Part shown: positions 37,170-47,883 of the stretch, in pieces
Layout of the letters: each line of letters opens with the position of its first letter
How positions within the stretch are numbered: position 1 is the first letter of the stretch
Origin: Aquatica leii
Lineage: Eukaryota > Arthropoda > Insecta > Coleoptera > Lampyridae
Length of the DNA: 64,000 nt
Assembly (NCBI GenBank): GCA_035610365.1
Contig: CM069432.1
Coordinates: 222,664,532-222,728,531, forward strand
Direction of reading: 5' to 3'
Notes under the pieces: generated by a model
Databases searched by the model: none
Told to the model about the DNA's origin: nothing
What the model saw: only the letters and a program-made list of their open reading frames with translations
Translations under genes and position numbers: made by a program

Positions 37170-38928
37170 AAATATGTAAATAGTCAAATTTGTTTATTTC
37201 ATGCAAATAAATATTTTGAGATGTGTTTATTAGTCATATGTATTGTGTTAGATGTGTTAAACAAAAATTCTATCGTTTAATACTAAATAAAATTATTTAC
37301 TTTTTAGTGCATTTTATTTGATATTTTATTTGATGCATTTATTTTTTTTTTAATTAAGGGCAATTTTTTTCCAAATATTTTATTGAATAGGCTGAGCAAC
37401 TTTTGCAGTAACCTCAACAAGCTATATTAGTTATAGTCACTAAAAACCTTGAAAATATACATCGTTCAGAAGGTTTCGTTTCGATGTAAATTTATAAGTT
37501 TAATCATTCTCTCATGGATTCCATTATCAAAACTTGACCAAAGTTGTATGGTGCTACTGCTAAGGTACACACCTTCTAATAAAAAAAATAATCGTAATCG
37601 GTCAATGTTGTAAAAAATTATTGGTAAACATTGAATTTAAGAGTTTAACTATTTTCTCATGGATTCTATTAACAGAACTTGACAAAATGTATGTTGGACC
37701 ATTGCTAAAGAACCCGCTTTCTAATAAAATAAAAATCATCAGTAATTACTCAAAGTTTATTCGTATATTTTCAGACCCACAAAATACACCATTCTTGTAT
37801 AGCTTTACTCCATACATACATATATTTACAAACTTTTATAGAACTAAAAACATCAAATTTCTTCCCGTTGTAATGTAATTAAACATAATTGGTACAAGTA
37901 TTATACTCCAAAAAAAATATTATAAATTCTGGAGCACGTCTAATTATGAAAGAGTGTCTAAGGACATTTGCAGGTTCCACTTCATTTTGAATATCAGGTA
38001 TCTCAAGAGACGTATTCCTGGGTGCATTAGTAATATTCAAAGGTAAGTTGCAACTTTACTATTATTTTGTCTTAATTGTAAATTATTAATTGATGATGAA
38101 CTATCACTTTAATAAAAACGTTTATTCTAATTTATATATCGCTGTAACCGTATACCGTCCACGTATAAAATAATTAGTCACTTGATGCACTTGTTTATTT
38201 AACAACAACATGTTTTCTTTTACAACGGTGCATTTACTTAAACATGTATCTGCTTCTTTTAACGCTTACGTTGCACTTAAGACTTTAAAACTGAGTAGAA
38301 TTTTCATTGTTCTCTTTCTCTCTTGTTTCGAAAATTGCCTTGAATGTTCCGAATATTTCGGGAACGTTTCAATACCAAATTAAATAAATATATAAATCTT
38401 ATTAATTTATAAATTTATACATATTACAATAATAATACCTACAATAATAATAATGCTGCTGAGAATTGGAAAAATTGGACTTTTATTTTTTTTAAATTTT
38501 ATAAAATTTTGTTTTCGATTTACTTTTTCAGTTTTTTGATTCTGTTTTACTTGTTGTTTACACCGATACTACTCTATCATCATTGATTTTGTTAAATAGT
38601 TTTTTTTTAAACTCTAATTACAACTAATTAGTTAGTCATTTTATTTATTTTGTTTATTAAAAGTAAATTTTATTTTATTGGTAATTAATTTTGATAAACA
38701 TTTTAATCAAACCAAAAAAAATGTTGTTCATCAAAATTAAAGTAGGTATAGTTTCTAAGATTTTTTTGCTACATTGGATAAACGAAACAAAAAGTCAAAA
38801 ATCGTATTAACAACCATAAATACGACTGTAAAACTAAAAAAAGAGAAACAGCGTCATCTGTACATCACATCGACACAGGACATAATTTCGATTTTAACAA
38901 CCCTAGTATTTTAGACACTACTCCGGGT
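37170..38928. other. AT-rich interval with an isolated HSE cluster
   Basis: No supported gene. An 85-codon plus-strand frame at 37621-37878 shows no motif. See the separate entry at 38322-38370 for heat-shock-like elements. Confidence 0.45.
38322..38370. promoter_or_regulatory. Second heat-shock-element cluster with GAGA-like tract
   Basis: TTCTCTTTCTCTCTTG (GAGA-type tract on the minus strand) is followed by GAATGTTC at 38342-38349 and TTCGGGAACGTTT at 38357-38369, the latter a three-unit HSE with a last partial unit. The text GAATGTTC, TTTCGG, GAACGTTTCA is shared in order with the promoter at 33.7 kb. No well-placed TATA box is obvious on the minus strand; TATAAATC lies about 20 bases to the right on the plus strand. 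Confidence 0.35.
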
Positions 38929-41400
38929 GATTCTTATGTAAAATGACGCCCTGAATCCAAATATGTCTTCCGTTTTCTTCCATCACCCACCATTTTCGAG
39001 GGAGCCCCAAATCTCTAAGTTTACCACTAGGCGATAAATTAATTATAATTTATTTATCGAACAATAATAATAATTATAATAATTATTATAATAATAAATA
39101 TATGGACATGAATTTAATTTAAATGGGGAAAAGAACTGTTTTAGCTATAAACAGTAATAAACAAAAAGATATTCATCGTTACTTGGTGCTTGCTTTCCTT
39201 TTATACCCTGAGGTACAGCTCTCTCGTTTCAAAAACCAGCAGTACTCCGCCAACATGCTTGCATTCCACTTTCCTGAAAATCTCTTCCCCAGCTTAGCGA
39301 TGTCTTGATGGAACCGTTCCCCGTGTTCATCCGAGACTGCTCTTAAATTTTCAGGGAAAAAGTCCAAATGCGAGTGAAGAAAGTGAACTTTAAGAGACAT
39401 GTTACATTCTATGTCCTTGTACGCTAAAAGCAGTGCCTCGACGTGAGCTACATAATCTTCACTTTTGTGGTTACCCAGAAAGTTCTTACAAACGTTTTGA
39501 AATGCAAGCCAAGCTCGTTTTTCTTTTTGATTTAGGTGTTTAATAAACGTCGAATCTTGGAAGAGTTGTCTAATCTGGGGACCAACAAAAACGCCTTCTT
39601 GGATTTTAGCTTCGCTAAGACGAGGAAATTTAGTTTTCAAAAATTGAAATGCGCCATCTGTCTTGTCCACTGCTTTCACAAACTGTTTGATCAATCCAAG
39701 TTTGATGTGTGAAAGTGGTAAGTAAATATTTTCCTTCGGAACCAAAGAATTATGGGCGACATTTTTCTGACCAGAAATAAGATTTTCTCGCAGAGGCCAA
39801 TCCCGTACGATGTAATGTTTATCTCGGGCTCGGCTACCCCATTCACAAAGGACACAGCAATATTTTGTGAATCCTGATTGCAGGCCCGTGAGTAGAGCAC
39901 CAACTTTTAAGTCAGCGCAAAGTTTCCACTTATAATCATGATAACTAATTTTATCAAGGATTCTGAAGATGTTTTCGTACGTTTCCTTCATATCAACAGA
40001 GTATGCAACTGGACCTGATGGGAAGTCATTCCCATTTGCCAACAGGACAACTTTTAAGCTTGTTTTTGATTAGTCTATAAACAGTCTCCATTTGTCTGGG
40101 TCACATGGCATCTGTAGCTCTGTCATCAATAAATTTTGGTTAGGGCAGAACACTAAACCTTTATCTTCTGAGAAAAGACATTTCAGGGTTGCTTGTCTGG
40201 TCCTGTAAGAAGATATTTTTACTCCCTTTTCTAAGAGATTCCACTGTTGAAGTCGCGATCCTAGGAGCTGAGATTTAGTCTTGGGTAACTGCAAATCCCT
40301 GACAAGATCATTTAATTCCGATTGAGTGAGGAGGTGAGGTTGCCGAGAAACTAAATCTGCGGAATACTCTTCCTCATCATTGAACGTATCATTCGAAGCC
40401 CCAGGTTGTGGCTCAGAGTCTTTTAAATCAATTTCCGGCTCTAGAGTATAAGTGTTTGGGGGCTCTGGGTTTGGCAAAGTATCGTTATGAGGAACAGGTC
40501 TTAGAGCTGAAGGAATATTGGGATACTGAATTGTATGCTTACTTTTGCTCGAAAACCCGACGGTGGAAGTCATACAAAAGTAACAATCTGTAAGACGACA
40601 GCGAGGTTCACGCCAAACCATAGGCACAGCAAATGGCATTGATTTACGGGTACCTTTGAGACATTTGGTCAAACTACTGTAACAAGTCGTACAGCAAACT
40701 GATGGAGCCCAAGTCTTGTCCAGGTCGCCAACTTGACAATCAAAGTACAATTTATAAGCTGTTTTAACAAGCGGAGAAAAGGGTTTTTGTTGCGCTTTTA
40801 AAGTTAATTCCCCGCAGACATAACAGAAGCTATCGGGATAATTTTTACACTTGCGTGGCATAATTAAACAGTAATTCAACGCCCGATATTAACCACAAAT
40901 CACACTTAGTCACTTGAAAAAATCCGGAGTAAAAGTAATTTTACTGTTTGACACAAATGAACAAAAATGAACACAAAATCCAGCACGTTTAAAACGTCGA
41001 CAAGTTAACTTTGCAACAGCTATAGATGTACTGATCGAAGCAGTTAAGCAAACAATGTAATATACTATAATGAGAAGACTAATGCAAGTTCAAGCCTGTC
41101 GAAAATTCCTGTTCAAACCTGCATATGGTATTGAGATCGCCTAACTGTTTATTGATATTTTTTTACTGTTCTTATATATTTGTATTTTATTGTTGTTTCT
41201 ATATACATTTTATAGCAAAATTTTTGCCATATACTTTGGTATAAATTTTATTACCTGCTTTGGGATGTTTAACGGCTATAAGTTAAAATTCTAAAAAAAA
41301 TGCAATAAATAAAATAAAAATGGGGTCCCCCCAGAATAGGTGGGTGATGGGTAAAAAAGAAGCTCATTTTTGGGTTCAGGAGGTCATTTTACATAAGAAT
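38929..41400 (-). mobile_element. Unclassified DNA-transposon-like element with ~80-bp TIRs
   Basis: The left inverted repeat (38929-39010) reads GATTCTTATGTAAAATGACG, then CCATCACCCACC. The right one (41321-41400) is its reverse complement (GGTGGGTGATGG, GTCATTTTACATAAGAATC). Similarity is high over about 80 bases. Between them lies one long minus-strand coding region (40861-39179). Organisation (long TIRs around a single Cys-rich ORF) is that of a DNA transposon. The encoded protein resembles a family I know from many arthropod and other animal genomes as uncharacterised multi-copy proteins; I cannot place it in a named transposase superfamily. Outer borders and the target duplication are uncertain. 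Confidence 0.7.
39179..40861 (-). pseudogene. Cys-rich TE-associated protein, one in-frame stop
   Basis: Start chosen at ATG 40861 (MPRKCKNYPDSFCYVCGE) rather than the in-frame ATG at 40879, because it begins at the first conserved-looking block. Part 1 (to 40073) has zinc-ribbon pairs CYVC, CCTTC and CYFC within the first 100 residues, then PFAVPMVWREP and an acidic linker, ending DKWRLFID. An in-frame TAA at 40070-40072 interrupts it, and the same frame continues SKTSLKVVLLANGNDFPSGP for another 296 codons to 39179. Part 2 holds WKLCADLKVGALLTGLQSGF, KYCCVLCEW, LPLSHIKLGLIKQFVKAVDK, NMSLKVHFLHSHLDFFPENL and SDEHGERFHQDI. Except for the single stop about 560 codons are intact. The catalytic mechanism is unknown; conserved Asp/Glu/His in ADLK, HIKLG and DEHGERFH are candidates. 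Confidence 0.75.
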
Positions 41401-41830
41401 CGTCAAGAATGGTATCAGGGCCGATTTTCATGCAGACCAGTGTAATTTAAGTAGTATTTATAATAATTTAATTTCTAAAATTACGAAAAATGATTAAGTG
41501 TGTTTTGCGGTTATTTTCAATTTTTAGTCTATTTTGATAACAGGTTACCTTGAAATAAATGTTTGATTATACATATCATAGTGGTTGTTCTCCATGTTTA
41601 ATTGTATTGTCATTTATTATTTATACTTATTTATTGTTTTTAATTATTGACTATTAGTAATCCCATTTTTGTCAATTAAGTTTAAGACATGTTCATGTTT
41701 GTCAAACTTCGGAGTAATGCTCAAATGTTCTACGTAAGTTTTTACGTTGTTCTGTTTACATCTGTAATTTAGTTACTTCTAACTTATTTAATTAGATAGT
41801 TGTTGTACTTACGTTAATAAATTGCAGTGG

Positions 41831-41868
41831 CCTGATGATGAGCACATTTAGTGCACGAAACGTCGCCA
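41831..41868 (+). other. Hammerhead-like hairpin of Penelope terminus type (site 3 of 4)
   Basis: CCTGATGATGAGCAC, loop ATTTA, GTGCACGAAACGTCG. It has the hammerhead core strings CTGATGA and CGAAAC on either side of a GCAC/GTGC stem. An extra base or two between the core and stem leaves catalytic folding uncertain. Hammerhead motifs are established in Penelope-like elements. This is the best-preserved of the four copies in the window. Confidence 0.5.
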
Positions 41869-42967
41869 TACAGAAAAACTGAGCAGTTTTTTATGCCCCT
41901 CCTTGAACGAAGAATCCAATAGTGTTAATTAAATTTATTGAGTTTGAAAAAAAACTATTTTAAGCAGGATTCTCAACACCAAATGTTTGATATAAGCGCA
42001 TTTGTGTTTTTTGGTACAAATTAATTGATTAGTAAAAGAATATCACAAAGTATTAAAACATATAATATAATATTACTGATAGGAAAATGTTATAAAACTG
42101 TACAAAAATAAAGTGTTTTTTCATAATAAATATGTATTATATTGATTGCTCTGTATTTTCAATCCACAATATGTACAGCTTGCACCGGCAAGCACATAAT
42201 AATAATAATGTTAAGACGTAGAATATTTAGACGGCAGCCTATATTTCATCACGCTAAAAGCCTTAAAGGCTTTCGGTAAATTATAAAAACCTGCTTCTAT
42301 AAATAAAAATAAATATAATAAAAGAGTTCTTTTTATTTGTTAAAAATTCACACAATAATTAATTTGCCATATTTTTCAACGAGTGTTATTCCTACAATTG
42401 AATACAATCTTTTTATACATTTTTCTATTGCCATCAAATTAATATTTACTGTAAAGTATCGTTTAAAATTTTTATATTGCTCAATAAACTAATATCAAAT
42501 GGAATCGTATTTTATATAAGTATAAAATAAACTTTTACGAGCTTTTATCTTAAAATTATTTATCGCTGAAATAAAATGCAATTGAAATTATTTATAGCTT
42601 TCAGTTTTCAAAAGCAGATATACTTTATTAGTTTTTGTTGTTTCAATTCTGAAGATCTCTGGTCTTTTTTAGTTGCTACTTGTTATTTTTCTTTCGCAGT
42701 TCACGCTGTTGATGTTAGAACATAAAAGTTTTTCCGTGTCAAATAAAAAGCATCGCTTTTCTTTATTGTCTGTTTAAAGAAAACAATTATTTTTTAATTC
42801 ATTATTATTAAATAATATTATTGCTACTACACTTATACTAATATCTATCTTAATAATATTACATAATATATTATATTGTTTTATATATACATAACTTAAG
42901 ACATTAATTCATTTTACTACTATTTATTATTATATTTGTTATTATTACTTTGAAATCAGCTTATTTT

Positions 42968-43001
42968 GGATAATGACAGCATTGTTATCAAAACACGTTC
43001 G
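42968..43001 (+). other. Hairpin motif of Penelope/LINE terminus type (site 4 of 4)
   Basis: GGATAATGACAGCATTGTTA followed by TCAAAACACGTTCG. A GATAA/TTATC stem (or ATGACAGC/GTTATC variant) precedes the AAAACACGT that corresponds to CGAAACGCGT in related elements. Degenerate. Confidence 0.3.
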
Positions 43002-43406
43002 AATATAATTAAGTTTTTGTGCTATTTGATAGTGTGATTTTTGTTTATTCTTGTCATAATTATTTACGGATTTATATTTAAAATTTTGGAACGCCAGTTG
43101 TAACGTTCATAATAGACTTTATGTTGAATGCCTATGGTTCAGACAGGGTTAATTTTTAAAAAACAAATGGTGAAATGACATTGAGTAAAAGGAGTTTCCA
43201 AAGATTAGAATTTCTTATTCAAGACACTTAAACATTTAAAGGCCAAAAGCGGTTGATAACCGAAGGTTGTGTTATTTCAATTGTTCTTAAAAAAACCTGC
43301 TTATTTCGTAGTAGGGTAAGTGCCTTAAATGTTTATAACTTATTAAGATACCAGTTTATCAGTATCGTATCTATTTTACATGACAAATAATAGCCGACTC
43401 GTTAAA

Positions 43407-43911
43407 TAAGACAGCAATCACACTGCAACCACAACCACCCACTACCACCAACAACAACCAACTACAATCAACTAAAATATTTGTATGCAGTCACACTGCA
43501 CCAACTAATGGTCACCGATATAGTAACATATTTTAAATTTGGCGCTTACTCATCTACAGTAGACCATGAGCATAATTTTTCACACATTTCAGGCGATGAT
43601 AAATAGCCTCTACAATAAAACTAAACAAAAACACCGTTAAAATGTAAACATGATAACATCACATATTGACCGGCGCTTGCGTTAAAATGTAAACATGATA
43701 ACATCAGATGTTTACCGGCGCTTGCGCATTTTCAACCACCGTCGACAACCAACCACTAAATTTGCAACAGGTTGAAAATTTCAAACTGGTAGCAACCGTT
43801 TGATGGTAGCTGATGGTTAGCAATGGCTTAGTGTGAACAACGCCATTTGTTTATAATAATTTAGTTGATGGTCGTGGGTAGTTGACGGTGATGCAAAGTG
43901 ACTGAGGCCTA
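43407..43911. mobile_element. MITE with inverted ACCACC/GGTGGT-rich ends
   Basis: The left end (TAAGACAGCAATCACACTGC, then AACCACAACCACCCACTACC) and the right end (GTAGTTGACGGTGATGCAAA, then GTGACTGAGGCCTA) are diverged inverted repeats of about 45 bases. Subterminal DNA on both sides is rich in CAACCA/TGGTTG repeats. The roughly 0.5-kb unit has no coding capacity. No target duplication could be defined. Confidence 0.6.
43636..43725 (+). repeat. 45-bp tandem duplication
   Basis: Two adjacent 45-base units, 43636-43680 and 43681-43725, each starting GTTAAAATGTAAACATGATA and ending ACCGGCGCTTGC, differing at only a few positions in the middle. Located inside the MITE. Confidence 0.9.
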
Positions 43912-45439
43912 AAGCGCAGCACTGATCATCCGATGCTAATGACAACAATGATAAAACCATGCCTACGTTCCCATAGATAGAGTACATTAGATTACCAAAT
44001 TAATTGTATTGTCAAGTTAGACCTAATTTTGATGTATATTTTACTGGCACCCCAAAATTATTAAATGTTAATTCAAAAAAAAAACAACTCATTTTACAAC
44101 AACCCACACCCGCCTGCCGCATTAGAGCTGCCGATAACCGCTTGAGGTTGTTGTTATCTTTAAATGTGACACTGTTCTTTTGTATAAGACAGTAGTTCTC
44201 GCAGAGATTTTCCGAAAATATTCGGTGGTAGTTTGTACTCAGAGAAAATAAGAAGTTTTTTAAATTATAATAAGGAAAGTTATCATATTTTGTAAATGTT
44301 ACGCTCTTGACAATTCACTGTAAACCCCGCTAACGTCTTTACCGTGGAATTATGTGAAGTACAGTTCGTGTTACATAATTCATCCTTACCTTTGAAACGG
44401 ATTTTTTTTTGGCGGATCCAGTACAGCTCTATTACCGTAAAGGTATTTCTACCACCAAAAATGCGACCCAATGAGAACAATATATAAATTTAAGGTATTT
44501 AAAGACAACCGTTTTAAACAATTTTGAATTTTGCATTACTTTGTGCAACTATAAGTGTTTTAAAAGCTTTAAAATAAACAAAAAATGTTGTTGCTTTCTG
44601 GCTGCGTTGTTATTAAAACTTTCGAATTATGACAATTTTTTTTATAACCCAGAAGACAGCGTATTCCGATAACGAGTTTTGAAGCGGTGTGGTTAAACCC
44701 ATTAAAGTTATATTATTTGCTTTACATTAAAATTCTTAATTTTTTATTTGGTTAACGAATTTTTTTACGCGTGCAAAGCATTTGCAATTTTAATTAATTT
44801 TGTTTTAAGAAATTGATTCCAAATTATTGTTTTTGTTGCGTTGTGTTACGTGTCATTATTAATACAGTTTCACATATTTGTAGTTTAATTAAATTATTAC
44901 CACGTCACTGGTACGCGGACACTACTCCTTGGTCATTTGAATTTGATTCGATACCTACGGTGGCAGTTTTTGCGCCTATATTCATTTTCTGTTGAAGATT
45001 TGCTGTAAGTGGTTTGATTTTGATAGAAACCTTGTCCGTTAAATTGTAAGTAATTTATTTTTTAATTTATTTTTTTCATTGTCGTTGTTACTATTACACT
45101 TTTGCCAATTTCACTGAAACAAAGATTTTCTACGTATATTGGCGGAATCAAGGCAATTCTGAATCTACTAAACCTTCACAGGTATAGACGCCATTTTGCT
45201 TTGTTAACTTAAAATTCTTTAATTAGCGAAAACTCGAGGTTTTCTTTTCAATCCAGCTACTAAAAGTAAAAATAGTATTTTCTTAAAATTTTGTCGCACG
45301 CTTAGTAGACCGATTCAATAGCTACAACTAATGTAGGAATCATGACTTCAGGGATTTTGTTAGATTTAAATTTCGAACAGCTGTAAATTCTGCTAATTTG
45401 ACAATATTATTAATGGTATTTGAAAAATCCAATTTACGT
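43912..45439. other. Interval without recognised genes
   Basis: Short frames at 44004-44195 and 44283-44480 show no motif. The stretch next to 45440 may still belong to the P-element remnant. Confidence 0.45.
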
Positions 45440-46430
45440 TTAACACTTAAAATAGAACATGGTTCGTCTGTTGACTCCCTGGCATCTTTCTATCATGTGA
45501 CCCGCGTCTACCACTGGTTGTTCTACCTCGAACAACTCATTTTTTACAATAACATTTTTCGTTTCTAAATCTATATCTTCATCTAGTTCACAGTTAGATG
45601 TTGCCGTTGGTTGTAAAAGTTTTATTAACATATTCCATAGAAATCAATTCCATTATTTCTTTCTAATATTTTTCTAAATATGGTCTCCTGATCGACAGGA
45701 CACATTTATAGTTATTTTGACTATTCAAAACACTACTATTTAAAACCTCAAATGTATTATTTTATTTTAAAATATAATCTACTGTATTAGCGGCAGAGCT
45801 TGTTTGTATATCTCTAGTAGCACCACAGGTACTTATAGCATATGTCCTGGAAAAATCTATATCGCATACTTAACGCGCTTTTTCTGAAATGAGTTGGAGT
45901 TGATGTGACATTCGGAAAATTTCGGAATCGCTCTTGAGGTGTTAGATGGCTTATCAATAAAGCATACTGATTTAACATCTTCCAAGAATACTATTTTTGA
46001 CCTAACTCAGATATATATATACATCATATAAAACGCAAGATTTTTGTTCTGCTTATATAAAAATACGGAACTTCTTCCGTCACTCCTATATTTTTAAATG
46101 TAGCTCTATTTGATGCTCCTTAATTACATACAATAATTCTAACGTTTAAACCGACATTTTGAAGAAATTGAATATTTTTTTAAGTAGGAGTTCCAACGAC
46201 TGATGTTTTATCAAAGTAGCTGATAAATAGTAACTTACGGGAATCTTCCATTTGACCATTAACACTAGTGCCATAAACACTAATGCTTGTGTAGCAATTT
46301 TATTTTGTCTACCTAGTTGACCTAAATCTGCAAAACCTTCTATTAAATCACGGCGAGAACTAAATTCTAAAAATTTTTTTATACTTATCTTATCCATTAG
46401 CAGAACGCATTCTTTTTCTTTAGCCGTCAT
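45440..46430 (-). pseudogene. P-element (THAP9-like) transposase remnant
   Basis: The minus-strand frame 46430-46146 starts MTAKEKECVLLMDKISIKKF, where MDKISIK holds the first catalytic Asp of the P/THAP9 RNase-H fold. It continues with GFADLGQLGRQNKIATQALV and KWKIPVSYYLSA. Further left in shifting frames come VGLNVRIIVCN (family VCDQGASN; the catalytic Asp is Asn here and a stop follows), GASNRATFKNIGVTEEVPYF, then TSRAIPKFSECHINSNSFQK near 45890-45960, and finally a 63-codon acidic frame at 45631-45440. This order fits the P-element transposase GTP-binding and C-terminal regions. The THAP finger and terminal repeats were not found. Confidence 0.75.
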
Positions 46431-46783
46431 GTATTAGCCAGTATGTAATGGTTTTTTTTTTAGGGTAACGTAAATTTTAAAGTTTTTCGCATAAAAAGAT
46501 ATAAAGAAGGCAATTATAGTATAAGCTTACAGCTAATTTTTTTTTCTTACTTCACTGGCTTTTGCGTGTGTACGTAGGCTACATATTTACAAACGCGCGA
46601 ATAAAATTGGGTAAACGATTTAAAACGGTTTGAACACTGTTGTGAGAAATTTCTTCTTAAGACGATTGACAGAAAAATTTTTATCATTAATTTGTTTGGA
46701 GAAGGCGATGGCGATGTTTATAAGTTGGCGATGCTACTTGCATTCTTTTTTTTTTCTTTTGTGTTGGCATGTTAGCTAGAATC

Positions 46784-46946
46784 TGTATAATTCTTTTTAG
46801 GTTTGCTATGTATATGTAGCGACATCTGAATAATGTCAATGAAATGCAATGTGCAACATTTTTTTGTTTTTGCAGTATTTAATCTCCTAGTTAATTTCTT
46901 AATAAAACTTAATTATTAAATTTCTTTATTTGTAGAAAACCCTACA
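46784..46946 (+). repeat. Copia 5' LTR (163 bp)
   Basis: Begins TGTATAATTCTTTTTAGG and ends ACCCTACA. Matches the 3' LTR at 50854-51016 with 10 differences counted by eye (about 94 percent identity), and both are 163 bases. The flanking bases AGAAT (left) and AGAAC (right) could be an imperfect 5-bp duplication with one base of slack. Confidence 0.9.
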
Positions 46947-46964
46947 TGGTAGCAGAGCGTGGTT
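46947..46964 (+). other. Copia primer binding site
   Basis: TGGTAGCAGAGCGTGGTT follows the 5' LTR without a gap. TGGTAGCAGAGC is the form typical of Copia elements primed by an initiator-Met tRNA fragment. Confidence 0.75.
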
Positions 46965-47064
46965 CTCTATAAAGAAATCTGAAATAATTCTGAAGTTTTA
47001 CCAAATAGTAAAAGTGAGGTTAAACGATCGGCGGGAACGCATAGCACGTGTAAAAATTATCAAG

Positions 47065-47867
47065 ATGAGCTCAAATGTGTTTAATATCGAGAAGTTGATT
47101 GGACGAGACAATATATAGATAATATAGCGCAGAAAGCATCGTTGACCCAGTGAAGGACGTGTAGGTCAAATGTACACTTATTTTGCTAATAAACACTCAA
47201 AACTATGTACATATTCAGGAGTGTAAGACTGCTAAAGAGGTGTGGGACAGTTTACATAAAGCTTTTGATGTCAAAGGGTTAACTAGAAAAGTGGGCTTGT
47301 TGAAGGAGTTGATCAATACGTCACTTGAATCAAGCACCGGTGTAGAAGATTATGTAAACAGAATTATGACTGCAGCTCATAAACTAAGAAACATTGGTTT
47401 TGTAGTGAACGATGAATGGCTTGGCACGCTAATGCTAGCAGGCTTATCTGATGAATACAAACCCATGATAATGGGGTTAGAAAACTCTGGTGCAAGAATC
47501 AGTGCAGACTTTATAAAAACAAAATTGCTTCAAGAAGTGAAAACCAAAGATTCGAGCAGTGCATTTTATTCTAACCTAAAAAAGGGTCGTCAACAGAATA
47601 ACCAACAGAATCCGAAGCCGTCTGTAAAAAATAAGGGTTCCCGATGTTATAATTGTAATGGCTTTGGACACTTTGCAAAGTTTTGTAAACATCTAAAGAA
47701 AACAACGACCAAAGAAAATAATAAGCAAGAAAGTTTTGTTGCAGCTTTTCCAGTTTTCTCAGTTTTTCCAAGTAAAGAAAACGAGAAATGGTACATCGAT
47801 AGTGGGTGTTCGGCGCACATGGTTAGTAACAAAGATTTGATGTACAATATTCGAGAAGCACCACAGT
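47065..47867 (+). pseudogene. Copia gag and protease
   Basis: ATG at 47065 (MSSNVFNIEKLIGRDN) runs into a stop at 47116. About 25 family codons are missing before the frame is regained near 47130-47180, and it is then open to a TAG at 47867. Features: gag domain with TAKEVWDSLHKAFDVKG and the retained SLESSTGVEDYVNRI, a CX2CX4HX4C zinc knuckle (CYNCNGFGHFAKFC, 47643-47684), and the protease start WYIDSGCSAHM at about 47790-47822 with catalytic Asp-Ser-Gly. A frame break at about 47867 separates it from the rest of pol. Confidence 0.88.
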
Positions 47868-47883
47868 AGCCAACAGAGAGCCA

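Larger units (their letters stand above)
41401..43406. other. AT-rich interval with two terminal hairpin motifs
   Basis: Apart from hairpins at 41831-41868 and 42968-43001 nothing coding is recognisable. Confidence 0.45.
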
